In this document: positions 23,794 to 36,323 of the stretch, piece by piece
Layout: each line of letters opens with the position of its first letter
Numbering within the stretch: position 1 is the first letter of the stretch
Source of the DNA: Hydnum rufescens UP504
Lineage: Eukaryota; Basidiomycota; Agaricomycetes; Cantharellales; Hydnaceae
Assembly: GCA_014904985.1 (NCBI GenBank)
Contig: MU128938.1
Location: 69,284-133,283 of the forward strand
Reading direction: 5' to 3'
Length of the DNA stretch: 64,000 nucleotides
Notes under the pieces: model-generated
The model's database searches: none
The model's input: the letters and a program-made list of their open reading frames with translations, nothing else
What the model was told of the DNA's origin: nothing
Program-made: the position numbers and the translations under genes

Positions 23794-25781
23794 TCAGTAA
23801 GGCGGCGGCCCCAATCGACTCCTCACCCTCATTTCAGCGTTAATACTTTCGAGAGGCACGTCCACGTCACCCTTGACAGAGCGAGAGCAAGGCTCTTCTA
23901 GCGCCTGGATCACTTTCGGAATTACGTCCACGTGAACCTTGAGCAGATAATGCAGCCCGTTAGATTCAAAAATAACAGGACACGGAACAGAGAGGGTGAA
24001 AACTAGGGACTAACGTTCTCGCCCCATATACAATCCATGTGCTCGTAATTCGAGAGCTAGATGTGGAGATGAGGCAATCAGCCGCGTCAGGAAACTCCAA
24101 AAATTATGGAGCGCGGAGTGACTTACACGTCTCGCCACCGTATTCTCCGGAAGCTGGGCAAGCATCTTATCTATATTCACCAAGCCATCCTGGTCTCCGT
24201 ATAGTAGGACAATGGGTGTCACAATATTGTGGCAAGGAAACTAGATAGACATCGCCATCAGGGAGAATCCAAGGGAATATCCAGTTTTGATCTGCCCAAC
24301 AGACCTTGGCGGGATGATAGAAATGTTTCCCATACAGCGAGTGGGCATCGTCATCGTACCTAGAACAATGCAGAATGGATTTGGTTTAGTTATGATGAAC
24401 ATTTAGCAGTAATGGAGTTGAGTACATTTGAAACATCCCAGTGCGCATGATTTGAAACCAGTGTACAACACATTTCACAGACGCGAACGAATAAAGATGG
24501 GCATATGCAGCCAGCTTCTGACTCTGCGAGGTATTTTTCGATGTCCAGGAGAACAAGAACCATATTGCTGCATCGATGATTTTGACAAATATAGGAGGAT
24601 CTATTTGACGAGATGAGCTATTGCACTCGATGAGAATAGAACAAACCAACATAAAATAGATTGCCACATGATGGTGGAGGGAAGAACGACTTTTCGACCC
24701 AAGAGTAGGAATAAAAAGTTGGGGGAAACTTTCATCAACGCATCAACAATTCCAGGAGACAGACCTAGTGGGAGGGGGTTGAGAACAAAGCTTCCCACAG
24801 CATGAGGAAGGAGGCAACTTACCACTTGGACTGAATGCTGGAGCAATGGCGATGAAGACATCGACCATATTGTTCAGCTGAGGACTGACGCTGAGGGCAG
24901 CAAAGGCCTGCGCAGAACCTTGACTGAATCCGATATAGCTGAGCTTCCCAGAGATTGGACGAGAGACATCGAGTACATATCTCAGCGTGTCGGGTATGTC
25001 GATCATGCACAAGTCATCACTGAAGACGCTATTAGCAACTGCTTCATCAACATTAAGGAGACCCACAGAGAGAAGTCCCAGAAACTAGCCGAGTTGGGCG
25101 AAAGGGTCATAGACTTCTTGGAGTATTTGTTTCCTCGATTGTTTCCAAGCTGTTACAAAAGTCAAGCGAAAGAAGCAAGATTAAGACCCGTTAATCTCAC
25201 CCAAACGTCATAGCCTCTCTCAACAAGAACAAATGGCAAGGACCTTTGCTCATCTGTCAAGCACACCCAAACCTCGCTGTTCATGAGGAGACCATGGTGT
25301 AGATATACTACAGGTTTGTCGCCACAGGGGCCAGGGGGAATGCGGCCTTGATTGCGTTTTCCAGGAAGGCGATGTATACCAAGTAGATAGCCATCTGCCG
25401 TTCGCACAATGTGCTCCTCTGGTGTATAGCCAAAGATAGCACAGAGCTCCTCAAAATCCTGGGCGACGCGAATGCGTTCAGTAAGCTTTGCCTTGGCCCT
25501 CGATTCGGGTGAGGAGGGTGTTGACAGGGCCCGAGTAGTGTGATGGAAGACTAATCTGGATTTATCGTGAAACCATTCGATGACGGCCGACGGGAGTGCC
25601 TGTGAGTGAAAAATAAGGAAGAAAGCACGACCAATGACCACGAGGATGGACGAACGAGGGTCATAAAGCGAATCAAATGTTCGAATAGGAGAAGGGCTAC
25701 TCCAATGAGGAGGCTGGAGTACTCGGTCCTTCGCTGGGTACTCAGTATGCCCATTCTCGATGAAACGATCGTATCGCTCAC
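23794..25781 (-). CDS. sterol esterase / acid lipase-type alpha/beta hydrolase
   Basis: This is a membrane-anchored lipase of the lysosomal acid lipase/steryl ester hydrolase family (yeast Tgl1/Yeh type), hydrolysing steryl esters or acylglycerols, probably at lipid droplets or the ER. The N-terminus has a hydrophobic helix (LLIGVALLLFEHLIRF). The family's lipase-associated motif follows: FEELCAIFGYTPEEHIVRT, then ADGYLLGIHRLPG, then VVYLHHGLLMNSEVW. The nucleophile elbow is YIGFSQGSAQ. The catalytic Asp lies in LLYGDQDGLVN and the His in YEHMDCIWGENV, so the triad is complete. The C-terminus reads KVHVDVIPKVIQALEE and ends RLGPPPY. The gene has several introns, and exon borders between about 24000 and 24900 are approximate. 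Confidence 0.8.
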
Positions 25782-27092
25782 AGATATAAGCGGCCTAGAA
25801 AAGGGAAACGAGCCATGGGGGAATTGTGTCAGAACTAATTAACGCAACGGTGGCTGTGACAGCTGCGGATACAGAAACCTTTTTCACATGTCTCTCGGAC
25901 TCCCAGCGACTGCAACACTGTCTGAGAACCATGGGAGACATTCTTCGCACCTACATCTCTTGAAGGACGGCATCAATTGGTCTTGTTCGATACCACCCGA
26001 AACAGTATAGCAATATGAATGTATTGTCTATCCCTTTTAGGAAGTAGGGCGATTATATCCTCGTTTTATTTCATAGCACGACCTAGTCAGGAAACTCAAG
26101 GCAAAATACTTCAAGCTGGAGAATAGTCAGAAATCCTGATAATGGATCCACCATATTATAAGGACAAAGACCCAGTCACAAATGGGATATCAATCCCTTA
26201 TGAATGGTTGTGTCATGGCTCTCACGAGCCTTCTCATCGTGGTTCTTGTGAACCTTCATCGCTAGCCTTCCCATCACCCTGACTTCTGCGAGCCCTCTAA
26301 TTGTGACTCTTGCAAGTCTTTTCATTACAGTACGACTCCCATGAGTATTAATATGCGCTTGATGAATGGTTTCATCATACAAACCTTCCCTGGGTCTTCA
26401 TGGACTTCTCATCATGGTTCCCGCCTTGATCTTTATCCCCACCCCTGTAATGAACCCTCATACAACGACTATCGACCTTGTCAACATGAATCCTCCCGGC
26501 CTATCATGAGTCTTCCTATTGGTCTTCCTTGTCCAAGTTTGACACCCTATTTCATAACATCCTGTACCTAAAGGAGTCACGTTCGGCAAGCAATTTCGTC
26601 AGCCTCTAATCGATGTTATGAATCAAATTCCCAATGTACGACGACTGGATCCTTTCTCCCATAGTGGTAGGATGGGTTTGGCATGGATGGACCAAGATCA
26701 GCTTACGGACAGACATGAGTTGTGGGTGTTCCAGGACCTTTATAGACAGCTTGATGGGCCAGGGACGAATGTAAGATGTGCGAGGCGTGATGCTTTCTCT
26801 GACGATTCTTGCCCAGATCTAGAGCCCGTGTCGGTCAAACGAAGCGAATGCTAGGTAGTGTAACATTCGAACTCGATTGTACACGGGTCGAGGCTTTCAG
26901 GTGTATCAACGTGTGGTCATCGTCGTGCAGTGTGCCCATATTAGACAGGGTTGTGAAAGTTCATGATCTCGAGCTGCTAGGGTCGGGAAAAGAGAACGAA
27001 TGGGGGAAATGATTGTGCCGCTATCGCTGTGTATATCCCCTTCGATAGTGGGGAGCGATCACGTGCCGAGACTTGGATTTGCTTTCAACTCG
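25782..27092. other. 1.3-kb gap with a cluster of small hairpins
   Basis: No gene is supported. Between 26217 and 26385 a degenerate tandem array of roughly 25-bp units contains repeated short inverted repeats (see the separate entry). From about 26580 to 26860 an open reading (RRLDPFSHSGRM) exists, but nothing identifies it. Confidence 0.35.
26217..26385. repeat. degenerate tandem array of short inverted repeats
   Basis: Successive small palindromes differ in sequence but keep pairing: GGCTC-tcac-GAGCC (26217-26230), GGTTC-ttgt-GAACC (26241-26254), GACT-cttgca-AGTC (26305-26318), ACTC-ccat-GAGT (26335-26346) and GGTTT-catcatac-AAACC (26368-26385). Flanking words such as CTTCTCATCRTGG recur between them. 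Function unknown. Confidence 0.45.
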
Positions 27093-29457
27093 ATGCGACT
27101 GGAAGGATTCTACAGTCATTACTACCTCACCTTGGGGGTTTTCTTTCTCTTTGTCTGGTACCTTCTCCTTTCGGATTATAGTCCAGAGATCTCTGCCGGT
27201 CCATGGTTTTCACGCTATGCCTCAGCAGGGGCAGCGAAAACGCGGCGCGTGAAACTCCACCACCCTATCCCTATTCTTATGGATGAGGCCCAAAGAATCT
27301 ACCATCGGAAGCTTGATGGACAGAGTAAAACCTTGCTTCAGGCTGTGACAGAGTACAAGAAACGCTATAATCGCGATCCTCCTCGCGGCTTCGACGACTG
27401 GTGGGCATTTGCAAAACGCCAAAACTTTACGATGATGGACGAATTCGATTCTCTTGTGGCTGACCTGGAGCCATTCTGGTCTCTCTCGCCGGTGGAACTA
27501 CGGAGGAGGACCAGTCAGGTACGTACTCCGGCAACCTATCACTTGCATATCTGTGTCTGAGATTTGGCATAGATGGGCAGAATGCCCTCTGTAGATCTCG
27601 TCCGTGTTGCGAAGGGTCGTGTCTATGTAACCAAAGTCAAACGCCCGGGGGGCGTGGACCGACCCGCCAGCGAAAGAGCGACACATTTTATAATGATGTT
27701 GAAGCCTTTCGAATCACTAGTGCCTATGCTCCCCTCTCTCGCCTCCGATTCCACGCTCGAACTGAAGTCTCTCCTTGTAGCTTCCTAACATGGACTTTCC
27801 CATAAGCACGAAATCCGAGGGACGAGTTATCGTCCCATGGGAACACCTCACACAGCCCAATATTACCCTGCAAGATTCATCAGGTGAGCCTGCGCACCGC
27901 CCTTCCTCATGGTTTCTTATCTGATTCTTCCTGATAGGTGGCATCCTGTCTATTCTTGGTAAATCTTTCTCCGAAGACTGGCGCGGAGATGGTTCAGTAT
28001 GGGACGCGTTCCGTCGATCGTGCCCCCCGGACTCCCCTGCTCGCCGTCTCTTTGGTTCGGTGCGCCCCCAAGCCCATGCCATCCAGCAACCACAAAATTT
28101 TCTCCACACCACAGAGTCCTCCTCAACACTTAGTCCTACCAGTCTTAATCTAGTTGGTCTTGACCATTCCCCCGATTTCTGCAACGAACCATGGGGTCGG
28201 TATTTCCAAGGTCATTTCTTCTCAGATTGGCGTACCATGCCCGCTCTCTACCCGATATTTTCTCCTGCCAAAGCCCCTGGTTTCAACGATATTGTGATCC
28301 CGAGCCACTATTACTATGGCTCAACCAAACGGTATGATCCACTATCCTGAAGCTTTTTAGGCTCCAGCCAATTTTATTCTGACCCTTCTTTGCCTGTCGT
28401 ACAATAGGTATACGTACGGAATCGATCCTGTTAACATGATCACGAAGGAGATCGACAATTTCGAAGTAGATTGGGAGGCGAAGAAGAATCTCATTTTCTG
28501 GAGAGGGGCAACTACTGGAGGAGGTAGCTCTCCGCCCGGCTTTCTGCATCAATATCAGCGACATCGGTAGGTCACGCTACTTCTCAAGATAATGCAGCAT
28601 TGGAATGCTGATATCTTTCTGCATTCTCTATTCTAGGCTCGTTCGCATGGCATCCCAGCCGACTCCTCACAACACTACAGTCGTCTTTCCCGAATCGTCA
28701 GCCTCCAGTACTTCAGCCTTCATAGCAACGACGGTCTCTACCAAAACCCTCAATAAGGAAATTTTCGATATCGCCTTCACTATGGCTATCGGATGTACAC
28801 AGTATAAACAGGGAGGTTGCGATGAGATGCGTCTTGATCATAGATTTGCCAACGCGGCCTTTTTGACCGATCACTGGAAGTACAAGTACCTCATCGACGT
28901 GGACGGTATGGGCTATTCGGCCCATTTCCTGGCGTTCATGGCTAGCGAGAGTGCCGTGATGAAGTCTACGGTGTACAGGGAATTCTTCTCTGACTGGATT
29001 CAGCCATGGTACGTTATCCTCCATAGAGCACTCGTGATCATTCCTTTCCTCCTCTTTTCTAGGTTGCATTATATCCCCGTCTCGCAGTCATATGCAGAAT
29101 TGTATAATATCCACGCCTACTTCTCTGGGCCTTCACCCAGCACGATCGATGCCACTCGCAGTGTCCTTCGCAATTTCACTGCACCTATGCCCCCACCGGA
29201 TCCTACCTCCAGCACCACATTGCCTCACGAGGGCGATCGCCGACTACGACAGATTGCTCGCGCAGGCCGACAATGGAAGAAAACGATGACGCGGAGAGAG
29301 GACATGGAGGGTACGTCCCTCGTGACCACTACTGCCAAGGCATATATTCCGTACTGAGTTTTTCATTGTATCATTCAAAGTGTACGTTTATCGTCTATGT
29401 ATCGAGTGGGCCCGGTTATGGGCGGACGATCGCGAGGCTGCAATATTCAAGATCTAG
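27093..29457 (+). CDS. glycosyltransferase family 90 (CAP10-like) type II membrane protein
   Basis: This is a Golgi-type sugar transferase of the GT90 family, which includes Cryptococcus Cap10 and animal protein O-glucosyltransferases. Start at 27093 (MRLEGFYSHYYLTLGVFF) gives a short cytosolic tail and a single signal-anchor helix (TLGVFFLFVWYLLL); an upstream in-frame ATG at 27027 is possible. Family landmarks: HPIPILMDEA, RYNRDPPRGFDDWWAFAKRQ, LPNMDFPISTKSEGR, DFCNEPWG, IVIPSHYYY, NLIFWRGATTGGG, YKYLIDVDGMGYSAHFLAFM, VYREFFSDWIQPW and HYIPVSQSYAEL. The C-terminus reads YVYRLCIEWARLWADDREA and stops at 29457. All joins can be closed in frame, for example ESL/LPNMDF across an intron starting near 27719. 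The acceptor sugar and target are unknown. Confidence 0.85.
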
Positions 29458-30681
29458 ATCTTGCCCCCCACACTCTTTTTGTCCACCTGTATTATTCTCA
29501 GTTTCTTTCTCTCTGGACTACTTGTGCTTTTTTTAAAGGGAGATATAGATGTTATAGATATACATGCTCGATTTCCCCTTCCTTCTTTTTTTTTCCTTTT
29601 TTCCCTCGCGCACCGTAGCATGTATAAAATCCCAGGATGATACCACCTGCGTACCTCCCCGCTTCCCCATGTACATACCCGGCGCATGCATGGACAACGA
29701 ACTTTTATTTGGCAAGATTTCCAACGGGTGCATACTGTAATGCAAACTAGTATTTGTAGATTTGTCCGCATGCTCCCTATTACGATCTCCGCATCAAGCA
29801 GGACCCCGTCATTCAGGTTGGCAGCCTGCACGCTCTCACGGGAGATTTTCGAGATTTTTCAGGCCGACCTAGCATGGTTTCCTGGGTGTTTGGAGCTCAA
29901 AATCCGCATCACATACTAGACCAATTTACCGGGAGGGGGGCTCATGATGCTAAAGTACATGGTACGTGGTACCGGGAGTTTGGTATCCTTGGTGGTGTAA
30001 CTTCGGTAGCCTGGCTACTACTACTGTAGCGGTGATGGATGGAGTGAAGGTTCAAGCGTGAGTCCGGCGGGTCGGTTATCTTTTTCGCTATCCTCAAGAT
30101 ATCATTAGTCGGCATCCAACAGATGAGATCCCTCCTGGCAACGTTTTTTTTTTTTTTGTTGGCAATTTTTGGTAATGTTTCGGTTTTTTCTTGTTTTTTT
30201 TTTAAACCTGGTTACAGTACACCCCTCGCCGAATTTGGGGCAATTTTGGAAGCCAGGATATCGATGCCCCCACCGGGAAAATTTCTGGAATTTTCGGCTC
30301 ATTTTCACCGCGTTCAGAACCCCATATTTAGGGTTTTTTTTGCGTACTGGGTGTCTCATCAAGCGTGATGTATTAGGACTGTGCCGAAACAGTCGTATCA
30401 TATGATACGAAGGGGATAATCCACGGCATGAAATTAGCCCAAGTACAGTATACTCTAAGTACCGAACGGGACTTTTCTAGTACCTTTCAAAAAAAAGATG
30501 TAAAGGAGACGAACAGGGGAGTAGAAGAAATGGGGAATACAGGATACAACATCCCTTATGGCAGTGGAAGTAGAGTAAGACTAGAACTACGGGGGCTCAG
30601 ATTCAGCGATAAACTGGTTCCCTCCCAGCTGATACTCACTGCGCCGCGTCGAAAGGAATATTCGGTGCTGAACTATGGGTA
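29458..30681. other. 1.2-kb AT-rich gap, probable transposon debris
   Basis: Long T-runs occur at about 29588-29605, 30144-30159 and 30183-30203. The segment 30205-30370 (GTTACAGTACACCCC, then GAATTTGGGGCAATTTTGG) looks like decayed repetitive DNA, but I cannot name a family. No gene was found. Confidence 0.35.
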
Positions 30682-32314
30682 TTAAGCGGCAGACACAAGC
30701 CGGTCTTCGCACTTGTCGTCATACGCGTCGAACTCTATGTGATTAGGTAAAGGAAGGAGATCTATTGAAGAACAGGAGGTGACACCCCCGGGGACGATGA
30801 GGCTGGAGCTGAGCGCCACATTCTTGAGATGGCCAGGTTTGATACCAGACACACCAATGAGAAAGGCAACCAAGGTCTCGATGGCTATAGCTAGCCATTT
30901 CGTCCCAGTTCGCCAATCAGAAGAGTATTCTGGATCCCACTCGTTCTCCGGGAGATGTGTGCATTCGATAGTGAGGGAACGTAATTCGACAAGATTTTTA
31001 GGATACCGTCGGAATCCCAGGCGTATGACTTCAATAAAGCCTGCCAGACGGCAGGGGAGTCCACGCATTGTCATGGACAGCAAATGGGGGGAATTATCGA
31101 GCTGTAGAAAATAGTGAGTTCTTGAGGTACTGGAATGAGCAACGTAGTATACGCACGAAGGACGGAAACAATCGAAAGCAAAGCTCATCGCCAGTCTCTC
31201 CACCACCATGGAGGGATAGCTCCGGTTCTTGTGCTTCGTCGACACGATCGCAAACAGTAGCAATGAATTCAAGGAGATTCGGTGCCTTCAGGTTCTTGAA
31301 TAACGCATGAACAGTCATGCTGTCGCAATCTTGGATAGCTAGAGTGCGTAGACGGGGCATGACCCAAGGCCCGATGGACCTGGCAATAGTAGCCGATTGG
31401 GAAATCCCGTTGACAATGATTAGGGTCTCAAGGACTGGACATGATGTCATGATGTCCTCCCATTCGGGAAGAATACCGAAGACAGATTCCATGCGTAGAG
31501 AGGTGAGCGTGCGTCCAAGGGATGCGAAAGTTCTGATGGATACCCCGAACAGATGCAGATTCCGGAGGGCAGGAACGGCGAGGCCCAAGGCATTGACGTT
31601 AACAACTGTGAACGTCTCATATATGTGGGAGTGCGTGGATTGAAGCCAGAGAGTCTCTAGGGCGGGTAGAGTGGTGCCTGCCAGAGAGTTGAGTTGGTGG
31701 ATTATCGTGATGCCAGGGACCTGGTCGTCTTCATCGTCCTCATCGGATAAGGCGAGATAAGTCAATCTCTGGACATCGCTGGCGCGCAATATTGTCCCCA
31801 ATCCAACCCGGGCCGAATGCAGGGTGAGACTTAGTGGTCGATAACGCGACCTTTCCACCCATATCTTCGCAAAAGACTGATGAAACCCTTGAAAATCCAC
31901 GCGCGCCCATATAGCGCTCTGGCCCAACGCGGCAGCCCTCCAGGCGGACGAAGCATGTGAAATAGAGAGAGCCGTTCGGGTGGCCGCGTATGCGCTAGGA
32001 GCACTTTCTACTGCAAGAGCACAGATGTCCCGGAGAAGTTCTTGTGGCAGGGAGGACATGGGGGCAAGAGCTCCTTTCAGTAGAGCACGACGCAACCGAA
32101 CGGAGTCTTTCTTCGCGTGTACGAGGCGTAACATACGATCCAAGTGGTTCATATGATTTTCCAAGACCGACAACGCAGTCGATATTGAGTCGCGCTTAGC
32201 GGATTGCAGGTCAGGATCACGGGCTCCGAGAACAGGTGTCATATAGAACGATGGGAGTGCATATTGCTGTAGGATAGAGGTTGCGTGGTGGAGAGCAACC
32301 ATGCCTCCGTCCAT
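30682..32314 (-). CDS. F-box-type protein with leucine-rich repeats
   Basis: This is a mushroom-type F-box/LRR protein, presumably a substrate receptor for SCF ubiquitin ligases. Exon 1 (31157-32314) starts MDGGMVALHHATSILQQY. A helical region follows, then the F-box-like core APMSSLPQELLRDICALAV, then SISHASSAWRAAALGQSAIW. The rest shows leucine-rich repeats (LPALETLWLQS, VPALRNLHLFG, LTSLRMESVF, CPVLETLIIVNG, MPRLRTLAIQDCD). A 55-nt intron (31102-31156) joins F to LDNSPHLLSM, and exon 2 ends at 30682. The protein is about 525 residues, with one clean intron. The target is unknown. Confidence 0.75.
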
Positions 32315-34577
32315 CCCTAGTGGTGATGGATGGGATGAGAACTAGTCAAGTGAGACATCGGGAATTGTAAACCTTGTCTAGCTGTGGCGTGAGACCAGAA
32401 CGCCAGATAAAGATTATTGAAAAGGGATTGACTAATGAGAAGAAGTATGCAAGTATAACGAAGGGGACCACCAGGGCGTTCACGCTGCGAAAAGGGTGGA
32501 GGATACAGAACGTGGAATTGGTTCCGCGGGGTAATCGTGCTCCATTTTCTGATCTTGGAGGCCGCCAAATACTATGAGGGGTAAGAACGGGGATAGACAC
32601 GATCTGAGTAAGGCACATAGTTGATCCACTGCAGTTCCTGCTAGCGCTCGGCTCCTGCTGGCCGCGGTCGTATATGAACGAACATTCAGGATGGCCAGAC
32701 ATTCAGGATCGTGGCCAGACATTCAGGATCATGGCCAGATAACCTGTCTCGGGAAAATAAAATTTCTCAAAATAGATTCGACTTGGGCTGATGTTGCAGG
32801 AGATATGACGAAAATTCGGCGGCTATCTCCGGCCAAACCAGGCGATGTGGGCCCGAATCTCCTTGGAACGCTGCGTTCTCCTTCATTCCGAATTTGACTT
32901 GTATTCACTGACCGAAGAGCGCGCAACTAATTAGACGCAAGGCGGCTTGGATATAGTCACGGGTCCGGACTCTCGTTGCGGGTGGATCAACCAAATGCCG
33001 TTGCCAGGCGAGAGATTTGACCAAAATACTAACCACAATTATAAAACGAGTAGTGCTGGTCGGTGCCGGTTTCCCCCCTTGACTTCGCCCGCCGGCGACT
33101 TGGCTTACTGTAGTAACAACCCATAATTATTCAGAAACCGGCACAAAAACATTATTATTACCGTAAGTAACCCTCGGCATGGGGAGATTGTACGGTTCTT
33201 CGATTCTATCGGAATTGGATAGCTTGACACGGGTGTGGCTGACTGTGGCTTGTGCAAAAATGTCGGGAATGAGTATGATCGACCACCAACAGGGATCTCA
33301 ACAGAACAAAACACGCCAATATTGCCGTGGCCTTTGGCTCTCGTGGCCGCCGTCGATGGCTAATATTGTCAGTCAGGGCCAGACATTTCTTGCATCTGGC
33401 CTTTCAATATGAGGCAACATTTCCGCGATTTCCTCCACTGGTAACTAGTGGTAACTGATATTTCGATTTTTGATGACTATAAGTTGATGAATACAGTACC
33501 TGGCTTAGATACACCCTTGGTTTTATGGCGGCCCCCACTTTCTGAAGCTGGGAATTACCTGAAGCAACTGCGCGGTTCCCAAGTTGAATCTGGCCGTCGG
33601 AACCTCTGCATCTGCACGCAATCGAAGATGTAGATTTATTCCCAAGTGGTGGAAAGTCCTTCAATGCCGGGGCCAGGCCCCCTGATCGCTATAGCAGGAC
33701 TCAGCACAGAAGTAATGGCCAAAAATTCCGGGTGACCAGACCAAAAATGGGGGTGGGATACTGGGGCATGTTCTAGGTTGAGATGCCAGATTGCAATCGT
33801 CACCGGCTTGGGCGTCCTAGGGTCTACTATCCCCATGGGTCCTCCGAGGACCCTCCAGGAACTCCACGGGCCATTTCCTGATAGAGTCCAACATTCCCGG
33901 GATCACAGCGTCGCCTCCGGCAACACCTCCCCGTTTTTCCCTGCCGCCAAATTCCTATTTGAGAATCGAGAGTGCTGATCCCATAGACAATGCGCCCTAT
34001 GACAGCACTGGGACCTGATTATGCGAGGGAAGAAACACTCCCATCGCTGAAGCGCCTGGCGCTAAATCTATGCCGCAGTTAGCCCTTCGATTTGGCAGTC
34101 TGTAATCGAAATGTCTAGTGTAATTCCGTATAATCAGTCGTAGCTATGGACGAGACAACTGCGGCGATCCGTTCGGTACATTGACGAGATGGCCTAGGGG
34201 CCTGAATCTCAGCTCGGGTGCGTTATGTAGCCGATCATAATCACCCGGACCACCCCAGACACCACATCAATCGACTACTGCCCCGTTTCGAATGTAGATT
34301 CACGCGATAAATGGGACAACTGGTTCAACAATCCAGAGGGTCTCCGACGTCGTTTGAATTCACTTCAAATACAATACAGGAGGCTGATCGATCGTGCTGT
34401 CCTCACAGTCCGTGCTAATCGTACGTGAGGAATTTAATTGCCACTTAAACGAGGGACAAGGCTATCCTGGGTCTTATAAATGTCATGGAAAATTAACTTG
34501 GAGGGCCTATAGCCATTTATTCGTTTTACTTTGTTTTATTGGGGTTAGGGTTAGGCCGGGCGAGGGGAAAAAATTTG
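32315..34577. other. 2.2-kb repeat-rich gap
   Basis: No gene is supported. A 20-bp unit, GGCCAGACATTCAGGATCRT, occurs as two full tandem copies plus partial flanking copies at about 32680-32740. GC-rich imperfect inverted repeats such as GGGGCCAGGCCCCC occur near 33670. It appears to be transposon debris. Confidence 0.35.
34545..34554 (-). terminator. conserved CTAACCCTAA downstream of U1 copy 1
   Basis: On the U1 strand CTAACCCTAA lies 24 nt past the RNA 3' end. The same motif follows the other two U1 copies at 26 and 36 nt. It may be a 3'-end formation signal, or a telomere-like word that travelled with the copies. Function is inferred. Confidence 0.3.
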
Positions 34578-34751
34578 GCCCGACACAGCCAGAAGGCCAC
34601 ATCAGGCAGGCAAAGATTGAGACCCTGCATACACCGTAGGCGCATACAAATACCGAGACAAGAATGAAGCCTATGTGTCGCTGTGCAATGATCCGTTCCC
34701 AGCACTAAGGCCCTCAGGACATGACGGAGAACCTTGGGTCAAGGTAAGTAT
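34578..34751 (-). ncRNA. U1 spliceosomal snRNA, copy 1
   Basis: On the minus strand it begins ATACTTACC, the universal U1 5' end that pairs with 5' splice sites. TTGACCC pairs with GGGTCTCAA to close the core helix. SL2 contains ATTGCAC, the U1A-type loop. SL3 is ATGCGCC-TACG-GGTGTAT, a UNCG-type tetraloop. The Sm-like site AATCTTTG follows. A terminal stem-loop GCCTGATGTGGCC-TTCT-GGCTGTGTCGGGC closes the RNA, at 174 nt. It lies head to head with copy 2. Confidence 0.88.
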
Positions 34752-34776
34752 GATTTGAGGAGATGTTTCGCTTTCC

Positions 34777-34789
34777 CTTTTGTAGTTCC
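34777..34789 (-). promoter_or_regulatory. conserved U1 upstream element
   Basis: GGAACTACAAAAG sits 26-38 nt upstream of the U1 start. The same 13 bases occur at the same distance in all three copies, followed by a purine-rich GAAAGCGAAA stretch. Probably a proximal snRNA promoter element. Confidence 0.5.
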
Positions 34790-36323
34790 TGGGTGTATCT
34801 GTGCGCGTGGGATGCATCGAGTTTGTGTTCGTTTCTTGTGGCTGGTGCCTTTTTCTTTTTTTTTGAAACACCAACAGAGGTTTCGGACGAGCGCTATCAC
34901 TCCAAACTCCTACCCAGTCGCGCTTAACTCTGCAGTGCAGTCTCACGAACGTAGTTAGAGTCGGGTCGATCGGATTTAAAATTTTTTCTTCAGAATTTCC
35001 GGCGGAATAACCATTAATTGCCGTTCCGACTGGTCGCGAGACTACGGAGTTAACCACCCGCGCGACTAGCCTGCACTTATGGGGATTCCTCGGGGCGTAA
35101 CGTCAGTGCAGCGAACACGAGTCACGTGACCTAGACGCAGTTGGTCGAGCCAAGATAATCAGTGATGACCTTAGGGTCATCTGGATGGGTGGAGAGGCTC
35201 CACTTTACGGAACCGACTTGTGCACGTACAATTCAGCTGTTAAATTATTGATAGGCAGTTTGCAAAACACATAGCATTCGGGTAGCTCCGACCAAATGTA
35301 TGGTATGGAGCAGCTCCAAATGTCACAAGACCTTCCGGGCCTGCCGTCTTTGTCGTCCTGAGCCTATGGCTGGCCTCGATGCACGCCCTTTTGTCTGTGA
35401 CCGCACGGTAAATGATGGTTGGTTTTCTCGCTAACCTGTCCGGCCGTCATCGTCTCCCGCTGGCCATTATGACGCAATCGGAACTTTCCGCAATGGACTC
35501 AGGACACCCAAGCCACCAGCAAATCTTCCCACAGGCCCCACCATGTAAAAAATTGAAAACTGCCTATCAATAATTGAACAGCTGTTATTTAGGCAAAATT
35601 TTTACATGGCCTCGTTCCAATCTTGCCGAAGTTATCGGTAATTAAGCGCCGTTTGGTCGGCGCAGAGCAACCAAATTGGATTCGGGTCTGCTTCAAATTC
35701 ATGTAAAATATTAATAAGACAATTCGCATATATAGCGGCCTTATGTGGGCAGGGAGGAAAATTTTTCCTTATTAGAAGATCCGTGAAACCTCATCTGCTC
35801 AGGCCATTCCCATCATACTTACTTTCTGGGATTTGTATCCGTATGTCAATGCGCCAGCACCGTAGACTTTCCCTCTACTGGTAAGCAGTCATTCCTGAGG
35901 CCCCCTTTGGGTCGTTAACGTTAACAAGTTAATATCACCCTGTTTGATCCTTGAACGTGTGAAAATTCCTCTAATCCCAATGTCATCGAGCGACGACTGA
36001 TGAGATCACCTTGTCTCCTATCGCCAGGTCAAGCGGAAATGTGATACTCCGAGATGGATATGTAGTTCGCTCGAGTTCATAAGACAACTTCCATGCCAAT
36101 CTAAAATCGGCTCGACCGACCTGCCACCGATTGGGGGCCATTCTTTATCTGGGGCTGAAGCCTGGGACATTTCATTCCCCACTCCTCTCTCGTATACGCA
36201 CAGGTATGGAAGTCCCCATCATATCACTTGTGACAGGTGGAGAATTTGCCGAAGCTAGTAACATTTTAACTCGACACAAACTGAACACAAACTCAATGTA
36301 TCCCGCGCGCACAGATACACCCA
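34790..36323. other. 1.5-kb spacer between divergent U1 copies 1 and 2
   Basis: No protein gene was found. It contains a pair of 32-bp inverted repeats (35234-35265 and 35553-35584) and a hairpin 35541-35609, listed separately. CACGTG occurs near 35124. Confidence 0.4.
35234..35609. repeat. MITE-like inverted-repeat element
   Basis: CAGCTGTTAAATTATTGATA begins the left arm (35234-35265). The right arm (35553-35584) is its reverse complement with about two mismatches in 32 bp. Nested over the right arm, CCATGTAAAAA (35541-35551) pairs with TTTTTACATGG (35599-35609). No coding capacity. A small non-autonomous transposon is possible; no clear target-site duplication was seen. Confidence 0.45.

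Noticed and set aside
27630..27785. Apparent frameshift in the GT90 gene at a run of six G bases
   Set aside because: An intron from near 27719 to the TTGTAG near 27781 joins ESL to LPNMDFPIS in frame, which fits the family better.
34545..34554. Telomeric or subtelomeric position suggested by TTAGGGTTAG
   Set aside because: The word occurs only once or twice per site and always at the same place relative to U1, with housekeeping genes on both sides.
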